DNA of 40,071 nt. Origin: an uncultured Treponema sp. GTDB taxonomy: Bacteria > Spirochaetota > Spirochaetia > Treponematales > Treponemataceae. The DNA lies in NCBI GenBank assembly GCA_946540605.1, contig CAMNIU010000231.1:1-40071 (forward strand), in the 5' to 3' direction. The notes beneath the pieces were generated by a model. It saw only the letters and a program-made list of their open reading frames with translations, searched no databases and was not told where the DNA came from. A program made the translations under genes and the position numbers. Shown in pieces: positions 34,449 to 40,071 of this stretch. Each line of letters opens with the position of its first letter. Within the stretch, counting starts at the first letter, position 1.

Positions 34449-35291
34449 CTATTTTTCCCTCCAAGAAACCTTAAATCCCAACTTCTGAGCAACCTTATTA
34501 AAATAATCTATCCTTGTTGGGTTATACTGATTTGAAACAACAATTTTCTCACCTGAAGATAAGATTATAGGATTATTGATATCTTTTACTCTTCCATCTA
34601 TTAAGTCTTTCTTAGAAACATTTTCTAATTCTTGAATAAACACAGGAGTACCACTCATTTCAATTCCATCAGGAAAAGCTCTCTTTAAGTCTGCGAAAGT
34701 TATATTCTTATTCTTCTCAACATAATATTTCACAACTTCATATGGAAATGAACATTTTCCTACATATTTACCTAAACCTTCAAATGTGTACTGTTTAGTA
34801 TCTTTACTATTTTTATGCACTGTTTTTGTGGAAATAACTTGAAGATTTGAATTCTTAAATAACAATTTTCCTCTTCGCATATCTTCAGGTCTAAGAGTCT
34901 CTTTAGAATCAAATGCAGTAACATAATCTTTGACATTCCAGCTCCAGGCTTCTACCATTTGGAATTCTGTATTATATAAAATCCAAATCAATATATCGAA
35001 ATCATAGTTCCTGGCTTTGCGTACATTTGTAACTGTACTTCCGGGTTTTCCACTTGGGCGATTTGCTTTTATTTGGTATCTAAGTCCATTATATTTAAAA
35101 TCAAATCCTTTATTTACAGCAGTAATCGTCTGCATAAAATTTGAATAGTCACTTTCTTTCATACCCAATAACATAGCAGCATCAAACTCTGATATAGAAC
35201 TCAATATACCTGGTGCTACGCCAAACTCTTTTTGCCATTCCAAGGCCAGTTCTACAAGTTTCTTTCTTAATTCAATTCCATTTAGAGACAT
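34449..35291 (-). CDS. PD-(D/E)XK-like protein, possible restriction nuclease
   Basis: 280 residues when started at the ATG at 35291 (GAGGA 8 bases upstream); the track's 321-residue version runs through the divergent promoter region. The N-terminal half contains ISEFDAAMLLGM, GLRYQIKANRPSG and a later YDFDILIWI strand: an upstream acidic helix followed by a Q-I-K strand, the usual look of a PD-(D/E)XK fold with the pattern of DUF6998-like proteins. The C-terminal half (ITFADLKRAFPDGIEMSG) resembles a small helical DNA-binding domain. I infer a nuclease or DNA-recognition subunit, but the family is not certain. It abuts the WYL regulator gene and is divergent from the AAA+ gene at 35447. Confidence 0.55.
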   Translation of the reverse strand: MSLNGIELRKKLVELALEWQKEFGVAPGILSSISEFDAAMLLGMKESDYSNFMQTITAVNKGFDFKYNGLRYQIKANRPSGKPGSTVTNVRKARNYDFDILIWILYNTEFQMVEAWSWNVKDYVTAFDSKETLRPEDMRRGKLLFKNSNLQVISTKTVHKNSKDTKQYTFEGLGKYVGKCSFPYEVVKYYVEKNKNITFADLKRAFPDGIEMSGTPVFIQELENVSKKDLIDGRVKDINNPIILSSGEKIVVSNQYNPTRIDYFNKVAQKLGFKVSWREK

Positions 35292-35334
35292 TGTATATAT
35301 CCTCAATATTAATTTACTAAAAAATAACACTCTT

Positions 35335-35371
35335 TCATTCCCGTGCCTTGGGAATGAATCCTTTTTATATT
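35335..35371 (+). promoter_or_regulatory. Promoter with inverted-repeat operator before the AAA+ gene
   Basis: TCATTCCC, 7 bases, GGGAATGA forms a perfect 8-bp inverted repeat at 35335-35357. GTGCCT (35343-35348), a 17-base spacer and TATATT (35366-35371) look like -35 and -10 boxes, so the repeat straddles the -35 box. The same arrangement recurs at 37686-37720. It lies between divergent genes and could act on both. Confidence 0.55.
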
Positions 35372-35446
35372 TTATATCATCAGACCGAAATGTCAACTTT
35401 TCTAAAAAGCACACCTTTATATTTTCTGTCTGAACAGGAGGACGCT

Positions 35447-36295
35447 ATGAATTATCAATATCTGTTACGTCAGATTAATGATCAGCCGGAACTGCAGAAA
35501 GAAGAATCTGTGATAATTGAAAATCCTTTTGAGAAAAAGGATGAAAACAAATCAGCTGCCAACTCCGCTTATGACTTAAACGTCCTCAATACATCTCTAC
35601 CTGCAGATGAAATTGTGGAGATGGTTCAGAACGCAATTGCAAATGATCGTAAAGCTTACGGTAGCCAGCAGGGAATCAGAATCCTCTTTTACGGAGTAAG
35701 TGGTGCCGGGAAAACAAATCTTGCTCATTACATTGCAGACTCAATTGGCAGAAAACTTCTTTGTAAAAATGCCTCTGACATTCTTGGTATGTATGTTGGT
35801 GAATCTGAAAAGAATATTGCTAATACTTTCTCGGAGGCTAAAAAAGCAAATAAGGTTCTGCTCTTTGATGAGGTTGATTCTTTCTTCCGGGAAAGGTCTC
35901 TGGCCTCTCAGCGTTTTGAAATCACAGAAACAAATGAGTTTCTGACTCAGATGGAAAATTACGATGGCATTGTAATCTGCACAACCAATCTGCGCGGAAT
36001 TATGGATAAGGCAATGCAGCGCCGTTTTCACATCATGGTTGAGTTTAAGGCTCTTAAGGCTGAAGGTGTGGAAACTCTTTTGAGTAAATATTTCCCGCAG
36101 TTTGAATTTGATAACAACGTCATTCAAAGCCTCTGCAGATATGACAGTGTTACTCCCGGTGATTTTGGAAATATCTCTTCACGACTTAGATTCATGCGGC
36201 CGGAAAAAGTCACAAGCGAATATATCATCCAGGAGCTTTGCAAGGCTCAGGAAGAAAAAGAATACGGAAAGAAAACCGTAGGCTTTATGCAATAA
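35447..36295 (+). CDS. AAA+ ATPase (classical AAA type)
   Basis: 282 residues from the ATG at 35447, which has AGGAGG 6 bases upstream; the track's earlier start lies in the promoter region. Motifs: Walker A GVSGAGKT (83-90), MYVGESEKNIANTF (the pore-loop/second region of classical AAA proteins), Walker B LLFDEVDSFF (138-147), CTTNLRGIMDKAMQRRF (sensor 1 and arginine finger). The N-terminal 70 residues are low in structure and contain no recognisable adaptor domain. Proteins of this class remodel or unfold a partner. The next gene, 45 bases on, encodes an FlhA-C/sigma-4 fusion, and that protein is the likeliest client. Codon and base use appear less AT-biased than the minus-strand island genes. 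Confidence 0.85.
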   Translation: MNYQYLLRQINDQPELQKEESVIIENPFEKKDENKSAANSAYDLNVLNTSLPADEIVEMVQNAIANDRKAYGSQQGIRILFYGVSGAGKTNLAHYIADSIGRKLLCKNASDILGMYVGESEKNIANTFSEAKKANKVLLFDEVDSFFRERSLASQRFEITETNEFLTQMENYDGIVICTTNLRGIMDKAMQRRFHIMVEFKALKAEGVETLLSKYFPQFEFDNNVIQSLCRYDSVTPGDFGNISSRLRFMRPEKVTSEYIIQELCKAQEEKEYGKKTVGFMQ

Positions 36296-36300
36296 CTGTC

Positions 36301-36321
36301 ATCCCGAACTTGTTTCGGGAT
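36301..36321 (+). repeat. REP-like inverted repeat between the AAA+ and FlhA-sigma genes
   Basis: ATCCCGAA, a 5-base loop and TTCGGGAT form a perfect 8-bp stem just after the AAA+ stop and ahead of the AAGGAG site of the next gene. The wording GTCATCCCGAA...TTCGGGATCT is a widespread dispersed intergenic repeat in several bacterial groups. No T run follows, so it is not an ordinary terminator; it could tune read-through or mRNA stability between the two genes. Confidence 0.6.
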
Positions 36322-36340
36322 CTATAAGGAGATATCGAAT

Positions 36341-37672
36341 ATGAACAAATATAGACAAATAGATTTATTTACTCTTGAACTAGGAAACGCTCTTTGTCAG
36401 GAAGCTTCATTGAACAGTATCCTGAAAACAATTACTTCAATTCGCGAAAATATTTTTGAACAGTACGGAGTTGTAATTCCATCAGTCAGAGTAAAAGACA
36501 ATAAAAGTCTCTCTCCCTTTGAATATGTGATTAAAATCTCCGGACTTGAAACCGCACGTTATGAACTCAAAAAAGATTCTCTTTTGATTCTTGATCTTGG
36601 AAACGTTTCATCCAAAATGAGAGGAACTAAGGCTAAGGACCCGACTTATGGTTTACCAGGAATCTGGATTTCTTCTGCAAGAAAGGAAGAGGCAAAAGAA
36701 AAAGGATATCTCATTGTTTCTCATGAGAAACTTATCAGGACTCTTCTTTTTGAAGAAATAAAGAAGAATCTCGCAGAAGTCATTACTACTCAATATGTAG
36801 AAGAACTTCTTAATGAAATTATGTTTTCTGACCATGCCCTTTGCGACCAGATTGCAAGAAAGCATGGATCAGAATCTGTTTCAATCATAAAAGAAGTTCT
36901 CAAGACCTTGTTGAAAGATGAAGTAAATATCACTGATATTATTTCTATTCTCGAAACTATTGCAAACTCAGCAAAAGTAAACTATGAGAATATTGATAGG
37001 CTTGTTGATAAATGCCGCATTGCAATTGCTCCTTATATCATTTCTTCCTTGATAACAGACGGAAATCTTAATCTGATTTCTGTTGGAATCAATTTATCGA
37101 ACTACATTCTTGATAATTCAAAAGATATTTTATCTTTTAGTTATGACAGAAAAATACTTGGTCAATTTAGGAATGAATTACTTTCCATTCTTGATAATCT
37201 GGAAGTAACACCTGTAATTGTTTGCTTTGAACGTATTCGTAAAGAAGTAAGTTTCATAATTAATGAACTCCTTCTCTTACCCGGAATCAAAGTGATAACA
37301 GATGTGGAACTGGCATCTGTTCGAAATAGAATACATATCTCCAATGCTGAGCTCATTGCTACTGTTGGAGAAGACTTTCCTATCGAAGAGTCCAAATCAG
37401 AAGAAGAAAAATCTCCAAAAGAAGAGTCGATGCCATCCACACTGAAACCTCAGCTAGATAAGAAGGATGCATATGCCATTCTCCAGAAACAACTGAAAAC
37501 AATTCTCGACAAGCTCCCTCAACAAGAACGAGAAATTATCTCCATGCGTTTCGGCCTCGATGGAACTGGAAGTCACACTCTGGAAGAAATTGGCATGTAT
37601 TTCAATCTAACTCGCGAAGAAATCCGAGGTATTGAAGCCAAAGCCCTTCGCCTTCTTCGAAAAGATATTTAA
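36341..37672 (+). CDS. FlhA cytoplasmic-domain-like protein fused to sigma-70 region 4
   Basis: 443 residues, no membrane segment. Residues 1-330 follow the FlhA/FHIPEP cytoplasmic domain closely: [10 protein letters not shown] (9-18), [21 protein letters not shown] (34-54), [12 protein letters not shown] (100-111), [20 protein letters not shown], and [23 protein letters not shown] (185-207), which matches the VLQ-LL-E-V-IRD segment. An acidic linker ([14 protein letters not shown]) joins this to 392-443, [20 protein letters not shown]...[27 protein letters not shown], a textbook sigma region 4. Without the membrane half of FlhA and without sigma region 2, it is neither an export gate nor a full sigma factor. 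It could bind -35 DNA or core polymerase, or act as a decoy or adaptor. The start has AAGGAG 10 bases upstream. Confidence 0.82.
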   Translation: MNKYRQIDLFTLELGNALCQEASLNSILKTITSIRENIFEQYGVVIPSVRVKDNKSLSPFEYVIKISGLETARYELKKDSLLILDLGNVSSKMRGTKAKDPTYGLPGIWISSARKEEAKEKGYLIVSHEKLIRTLLFEEIKKNLAEVITTQYVEELLNEIMFSDHALCDQIARKHGSESVSIIKEVLKTLLKDEVNITDIISILETIANSAKVNYENIDRLVDKCRIAIAPYIISSLITDGNLNLISVGINLSNYILDNSKDILSFSYDRKILGQFRNELLSILDNLEVTPVIVCFERIRKEVSFIINELLLLPGIKVITDVELASVRNRIHISNAELIATVGEDFPIEESKSEEEKSPKEESMPSTLKPQLDKKDAYAILQKQLKTILDKLPQQEREIISMRFGLDGTGSHTLEEIGMYFNLTREEIRGIEAKALRLLRKDI

Positions 37673-37685
37673 TAATCTGTTTTTT

Positions 37686-37720
37686 ATTCCCGTGACTTGG
37701 GAATAGACATAGTTTATATT
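37686..37720 (+). promoter_or_regulatory. Promoter with inverted-repeat operator before the lipoprotein genes
   Basis: ATTCCC, 7 bases, GGGAAT (37686-37704) overlaps GTGACT at 37692-37697; a 17-base spacer leads to TATATT at 37715-37720. It aligns base for base in layout with the element at 35335-35371 (CGTG(A/C)CTTGGGAAT and TTTATATTTT). The -10 box lies 46 bases before the lipoprotein ATG. Confidence 0.55.
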
Positions 37721-37766
37721 TTGGTATAACAGCAGCTGTTGCTTTAAGCAGCGCAGGAGGATAAAC

Positions 37767-38405
37767 ATGAAAAAGATTATTAGCTTTTTCGCAATGTGTT
37801 TGGTTGGGGTTTTTGCTTTTGTGGGCTGTGCTAGTGCTCCAAAAATGAAGGATGTATCAGGTCCAACTGAAATTATTGAGCATAAGGGAACTGCTTTTGG
37901 TGTTACTCAGCCGAATTGGGTTCAGGAGGTGCTTTTTACTTCAAATCAGAAGGCTCTTCAAAAGGCTCTCGGTATTGATAAACATGTTTGGGTAGTAACA
38001 AAGCAGGGTGAAAATCTGGATTTCGTTTCTAACTGGGCTGATCAGGTTGAAGCTCGTGCTCAGATTTCGGCTTCCATCAAGCAGGGCATTTCTGATTTTG
38101 TCGGAGCTCATCTGGTTGGTGATGACGGTGATGTTGAAGAGACTGTTGAAAGATATTCAGCTCGCGCTTCTGCTATTACGGTTTCTGGCCTGAATAAGGA
38201 AGCTGACTGGTGGTTCCGCGGAATTACAAAAGCTGATAAGAAGGCTGGCCGCGAACCAAAGTACACTTACCTTGTTGTTTATTCGCTTGATGAGGATTTG
38301 TATCAGAAGCAGATAAAAAAGGCCTTTAATGGCGAGGATGACAAGGTAGTTGATGATTTAATCCACTATCTGATGAATTACACAATGGTTCTGGGGAAGG
38401 ACTAA
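37767..38405 (+). CDS. LPP20-like lipoprotein
   Basis: 212 residues. The N-terminus MKKIISFFAMCLVGVFAFVGCASAP is a lipoprotein signal with the lipobox VGC; cysteine 21 would be lipidated and the protein anchored to a membrane. The mature part (ALQKALGIDKHVWVV, ARAQISASIKQGISDFVG, WWFRGITKADKK..., YTYLVVYSLDEDLYQKQ) shows the alternating helix and strand pattern of the LPP20 family, common in spirochaetes and other bacteria with outer-membrane lipoproteins. AGGAGG lies 7 bases before the ATG. Two further exported proteins follow in the same direction, so the three probably form one envelope operon. Function beyond envelope location is not shown. Confidence 0.8.
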   Translation: MKKIISFFAMCLVGVFAFVGCASAPKMKDVSGPTEIIEHKGTAFGVTQPNWVQEVLFTSNQKALQKALGIDKHVWVVTKQGENLDFVSNWADQVEARAQISASIKQGISDFVGAHLVGDDGDVEETVERYSARASAITVSGLNKEADWWFRGITKADKKAGREPKYTYLVVYSLDEDLYQKQIKKAFNGEDDKVVDDLIHYLMNYTMVLGKD

Positions 38406-38426
38406 TTCTCGTGAGGAGGGCTGTAT

Positions 38427-39398
38427 ATGAAAAAGACGATTTATTTTATAACTCTAAACATTTTGTATTCAGCCCTCTGTTTTGCGGCTGCTCCTACCTG
38501 GAAGCTGAATCTTGAAAAGCAGTTTCCATCTGAGAAATATGTTCGAGCCATTGGGGAAGGGACAACAGAACCAGCTGCTAAAAAGTCTGCACTTGCAGAA
38601 TTGAGCGCTTATTTTTCTCAGACAATTATTGCAGAGTCCGAAAGCTATCAGAAAATCCGACAGGCAGGAGCTGGCAATGGAACAAGCTCAGATTTACGGG
38701 AGAACGTAATTGTTCATTCCGATACAGAGCTTTTTTGTGTCAGATATACAGATGCCTGGACCGAGCCAAAATCAAAGAAGATTTATGTTTGTGCTTTTAT
38801 AGATCGCAAAGAAGCCTGGGATCTTATTACTCAGAAAATGAAAGGACTTGAAGACAAATGCAATCAGCTTTCAAAACTGGAAGATAAGGAAATGGAGCCC
38901 CTCAAGAAACTGCTGCTTCTTACTAAAGTCAGGCCCCTTTATTCTGAGTATTCCGAACTTTATGAAAAGGCTGTCGCCTTATTTCCAAAACGCGGTGAGC
39001 AATTTGAAGCCTTTATCAGAAAAATGGATGACTATATGAACGAATTGATGCTTCTGAAGGCTTCTACAGCAATTCAGGTAAAGGTCTCTGGAGACAAGGG
39101 AAATTCAATCTATAGCAAAATAACTGAATTATTGATGCAAAAGGGCTTTCTGATTTCTTCTGACGGCCGCTATCAGCTTTCGGCTACTGTGAACTGGAAT
39201 GAAGCAAAATTGAATGAGGTTTATTCGGCTTACCCAAATATCAAAATCCTTATTACAGGAAACGGGCGGACCTTTGCTTCATTCAACGGAGAATGCGAGA
39301 AGATTGCGGCTTATAACCAGGAAAGTATGCAAAGAAGTGCAATTTTTCGTCTGGAAGAGTTACTGGAAGAAAGCTTCATCAAAGAGTGTTTTGAATAA
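38427..39398 (+). CDS. Exported LPP20-like protein
   Basis: 323 residues with a cleavable signal peptide (MKKTIYFITLNILYSALCFAAAP; probable cut after AAA or ALCFA). There is no lipobox, so it is likely periplasmic. Residues 30-130 (YVRAIGEGTTEPAAKKSALAELSAYFSQTI..., KKIYVCAFIDRKEAW) match the LPP20 domain, which has an AxxxAxxxL helix packed on strands. The C-terminal half (YQLSATVNWNEAKLNE..., IKILITGNGRTFASFNGECEK) looks like a second alpha/beta domain. It starts 21 bases after the lipoprotein stop with GAGGAGG upstream, and 13 bases before the next gene, fitting one operon with its neighbours. Role unknown. Confidence 0.75.
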   Translation: MKKTIYFITLNILYSALCFAAAPTWKLNLEKQFPSEKYVRAIGEGTTEPAAKKSALAELSAYFSQTIIAESESYQKIRQAGAGNGTSSDLRENVIVHSDTELFCVRYTDAWTEPKSKKIYVCAFIDRKEAWDLITQKMKGLEDKCNQLSKLEDKEMEPLKKLLLLTKVRPLYSEYSELYEKAVALFPKRGEQFEAFIRKMDDYMNELMLLKASTAIQVKVSGDKGNSIYSKITELLMQKGFLISSDGRYQLSATVNWNEAKLNEVYSAYPNIKILITGNGRTFASFNGECEKIAAYNQESMQRSAIFRLEELLEESFIKECFE

Positions 39399-39411
39399 TC
39401 TGGAGGTGCTT

Positions 39412-40071
39412 ATGAATAAACGAATAGTCTTACTTCTTATTTCTGTGCTTTGCTATTTTTCTCTATCAGCAAAAGAGAAAATTGATAATGTAATTGCACG
39501 TGCAGCGGAGGACATTGTTCAGAAATGTGACGCAAAATCAATTCTTGTTATTGATGATTTTGAAAGCCCAACTCAGAAGATGACTCTCTATATTCGTGAG
39601 CAGCTTGCAGATTCAATTTATGCAGAAGATGGTTTACTCAAGCTTGTTACCCGTGAGCATATGGATATTGCAGAAAAGGAATTGAAGTTTCAGAACTCTG
39701 GAGTCGTAAGCGAAAAAACAATCTTGTCAGTTGCAGAAAGGCTTGGCGCCCGCTTTGCAATTTTTGGAAAGCTTGAGGAATTCAACAGCGGCTTTATTTT
39801 ACGGGTTCGGATGCTGGATGTAAAAACAGGGGCATATCTTTTCCGCAAAACTTATGAATTCGGATATTCACAGAAAACAGCTCAACTTTTGGGGAATGCA
39901 TCTTCATATAAGAAAGTTGCGGTTGGTGGCATTGGAGAGATAAATAAAAACTCAATCGAGTTCGTGGCTCCGGCCGCAGGACTTTCTTTTGATTTTAGCC
40001 TCTGGAGGAAATTCTCTGTAGGGGCAAAAGTCCTTCTGAGTTATGACTATCATGAAAAACAGAATCAGATT
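39412..40071 (+). CDS. CsgG/FlgO-like exported protein, C-terminus beyond the window
   Basis: 220 codons are visible from the ATG at 39412 (TGGAGG upstream) and the frame is open at the edge. A signal peptide (MNKRIVLLLISVLCYFSLSA) is followed by KSILVIDDFESPTQKMTLYIREQLADSIY and LVTREHMDIAEKELKFQNSGVVS, then LGARFAIFGKLEEFNSGFILRVRMLDVKTG, the pattern of CsgG/FlgO-type domains, which build outer-membrane assemblies or flagellar accessory proteins. A glycine- and hydrophobic-rich stretch near the end (FVAPAAGLSFDFSLWRKFSVGAKVLL) could begin a beta-barrel or a second exported domain. It is the third gene of the envelope operon. Confidence 0.75.
   Translation, partial: MNKRIVLLLISVLCYFSLSAKEKIDNVIARAAEDIVQKCDAKSILVIDDFESPTQKMTLYIREQLADSIYAEDGLLKLVTREHMDIAEKELKFQNSGVVSEKTILSVAERLGARFAIFGKLEEFNSGFILRVRMLDVKTGAYLFRKTYEFGYSQKTAQLLGNASSYKKVAVGGIGEINKNSIEFVAPAAGLSFDFSLWRKFSVGAKVLLSYDYHEKQNQI

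Noticed and set aside
35292-35414. N-terminal extension of the PD-(D/E)XK-like ORF in the track
   Set aside because: It reads through the divergent promoter and operator; the ATG at 35291 has GAGGA at proper spacing.
35348-35446. N-terminal extension of the AAA+ ORF in the track
   Set aside because: It would be translated from the -10 region; the ATG at 35447 has an ideal AGGAGG site.
36301-36321. Rho-independent terminator after the AAA+ gene
   Set aside because: The stem is short of a following T run and has the wording of a dispersed REP-like repeat.
36341-37672. A true flagellar export gene (flhA)
   Set aside because: The membrane half of FlhA is missing, a sigma region 4 is fused on, and no flagellar genes surround it.
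1-40071. CRISPR array to accompany the CARF proteins
   Set aside because: I saw no set of regularly spaced direct repeats and no cas1, cas2, cas10 or Csm/Cmr gene in the window.

Overview
This window reads as a defence and signalling island in an AT-rich bacterium, most likely a spirochaete of the Treponema type. That guess rests on the right-hand end, where a lipoprotein, a related LPP20-like exported protein and a CsgG/FlgO-like protein stand in series, and on FlhA-derived domains in two soluble proteins. Nothing in the window proves the genus. No tRNA, rRNA, transposase, integrase or CRISPR array is visible.

Layout. Positions 1-35291 are almost entirely minus-strand; 35447-40071 are plus-strand. 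(1) 1-4666: start of a type I methyltransferase (HsdM), then an McrC/McrB pair whose McrB has an EVE-like domain inserted in its AAA+ core. (2) 4754-8413: a 1219-residue YobI/KAP-like P-loop NTPase with a membrane segment. (3) 8414-12136: a non-coding stretch, a decayed NUDIX fragment, and a PLD-nuclease/helicase/DUF3427-like protein. (4) 12206-13558: three small genes (two membrane proteins and a zinc-knuckle protein) under their own promoter motif. (5) 13637-32400: a very tightly packed run of eleven genes: DUF2357-type protein, coiled-coil AAA+ ATPase, a large unknown with a possible HEPN motif, SF1 helicase, Ser/Thr kinase with zinc ribbon, PP2C phosphatase, a small vWA protein, a double-CARF PD-(D/E)XK nuclease, a TerY-like vWA protein, a sigma-70-like factor and a second CARF-like protein. 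(6) 32623-35291: an FlhA-C-like protein, a WYL regulator and a PD-(D/E)XK-like protein. (7) 35447-37672: an AAA+ ATPase and an FlhA-C/sigma-region-4 fusion. (8) 37767-40071: envelope lipoprotein-type genes that look like ordinary chromosome.

How the parts may work together (inference). Kinase, PP2C and vWA proteins side by side match the TerY-P triad known from comparative genomics, here extended by an McrB/McrC-like pair, a helicase, two CARF-type sensors and a dedicated sigma factor. Four minus-strand start regions carry the same two-block element, TATCAA(C/G)T then 14 bases then T(A/C)CT, placed like -35 and -10 boxes. Two lie in front of the sigma-containing region, one before the TerY-like gene and one before the small membrane operon 17 kb away. 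I read this as a promoter class used by the encoded sigma factor, which would make the island one self-amplifying regulon. An FlhA-C-like domain sits beside one sigma-like gene and is fused to sigma region 4 in another, which suggests a recurring FlhA-domain/sigma pairing unrelated to flagellar export. This combination is the best candidate for an undescribed system here.
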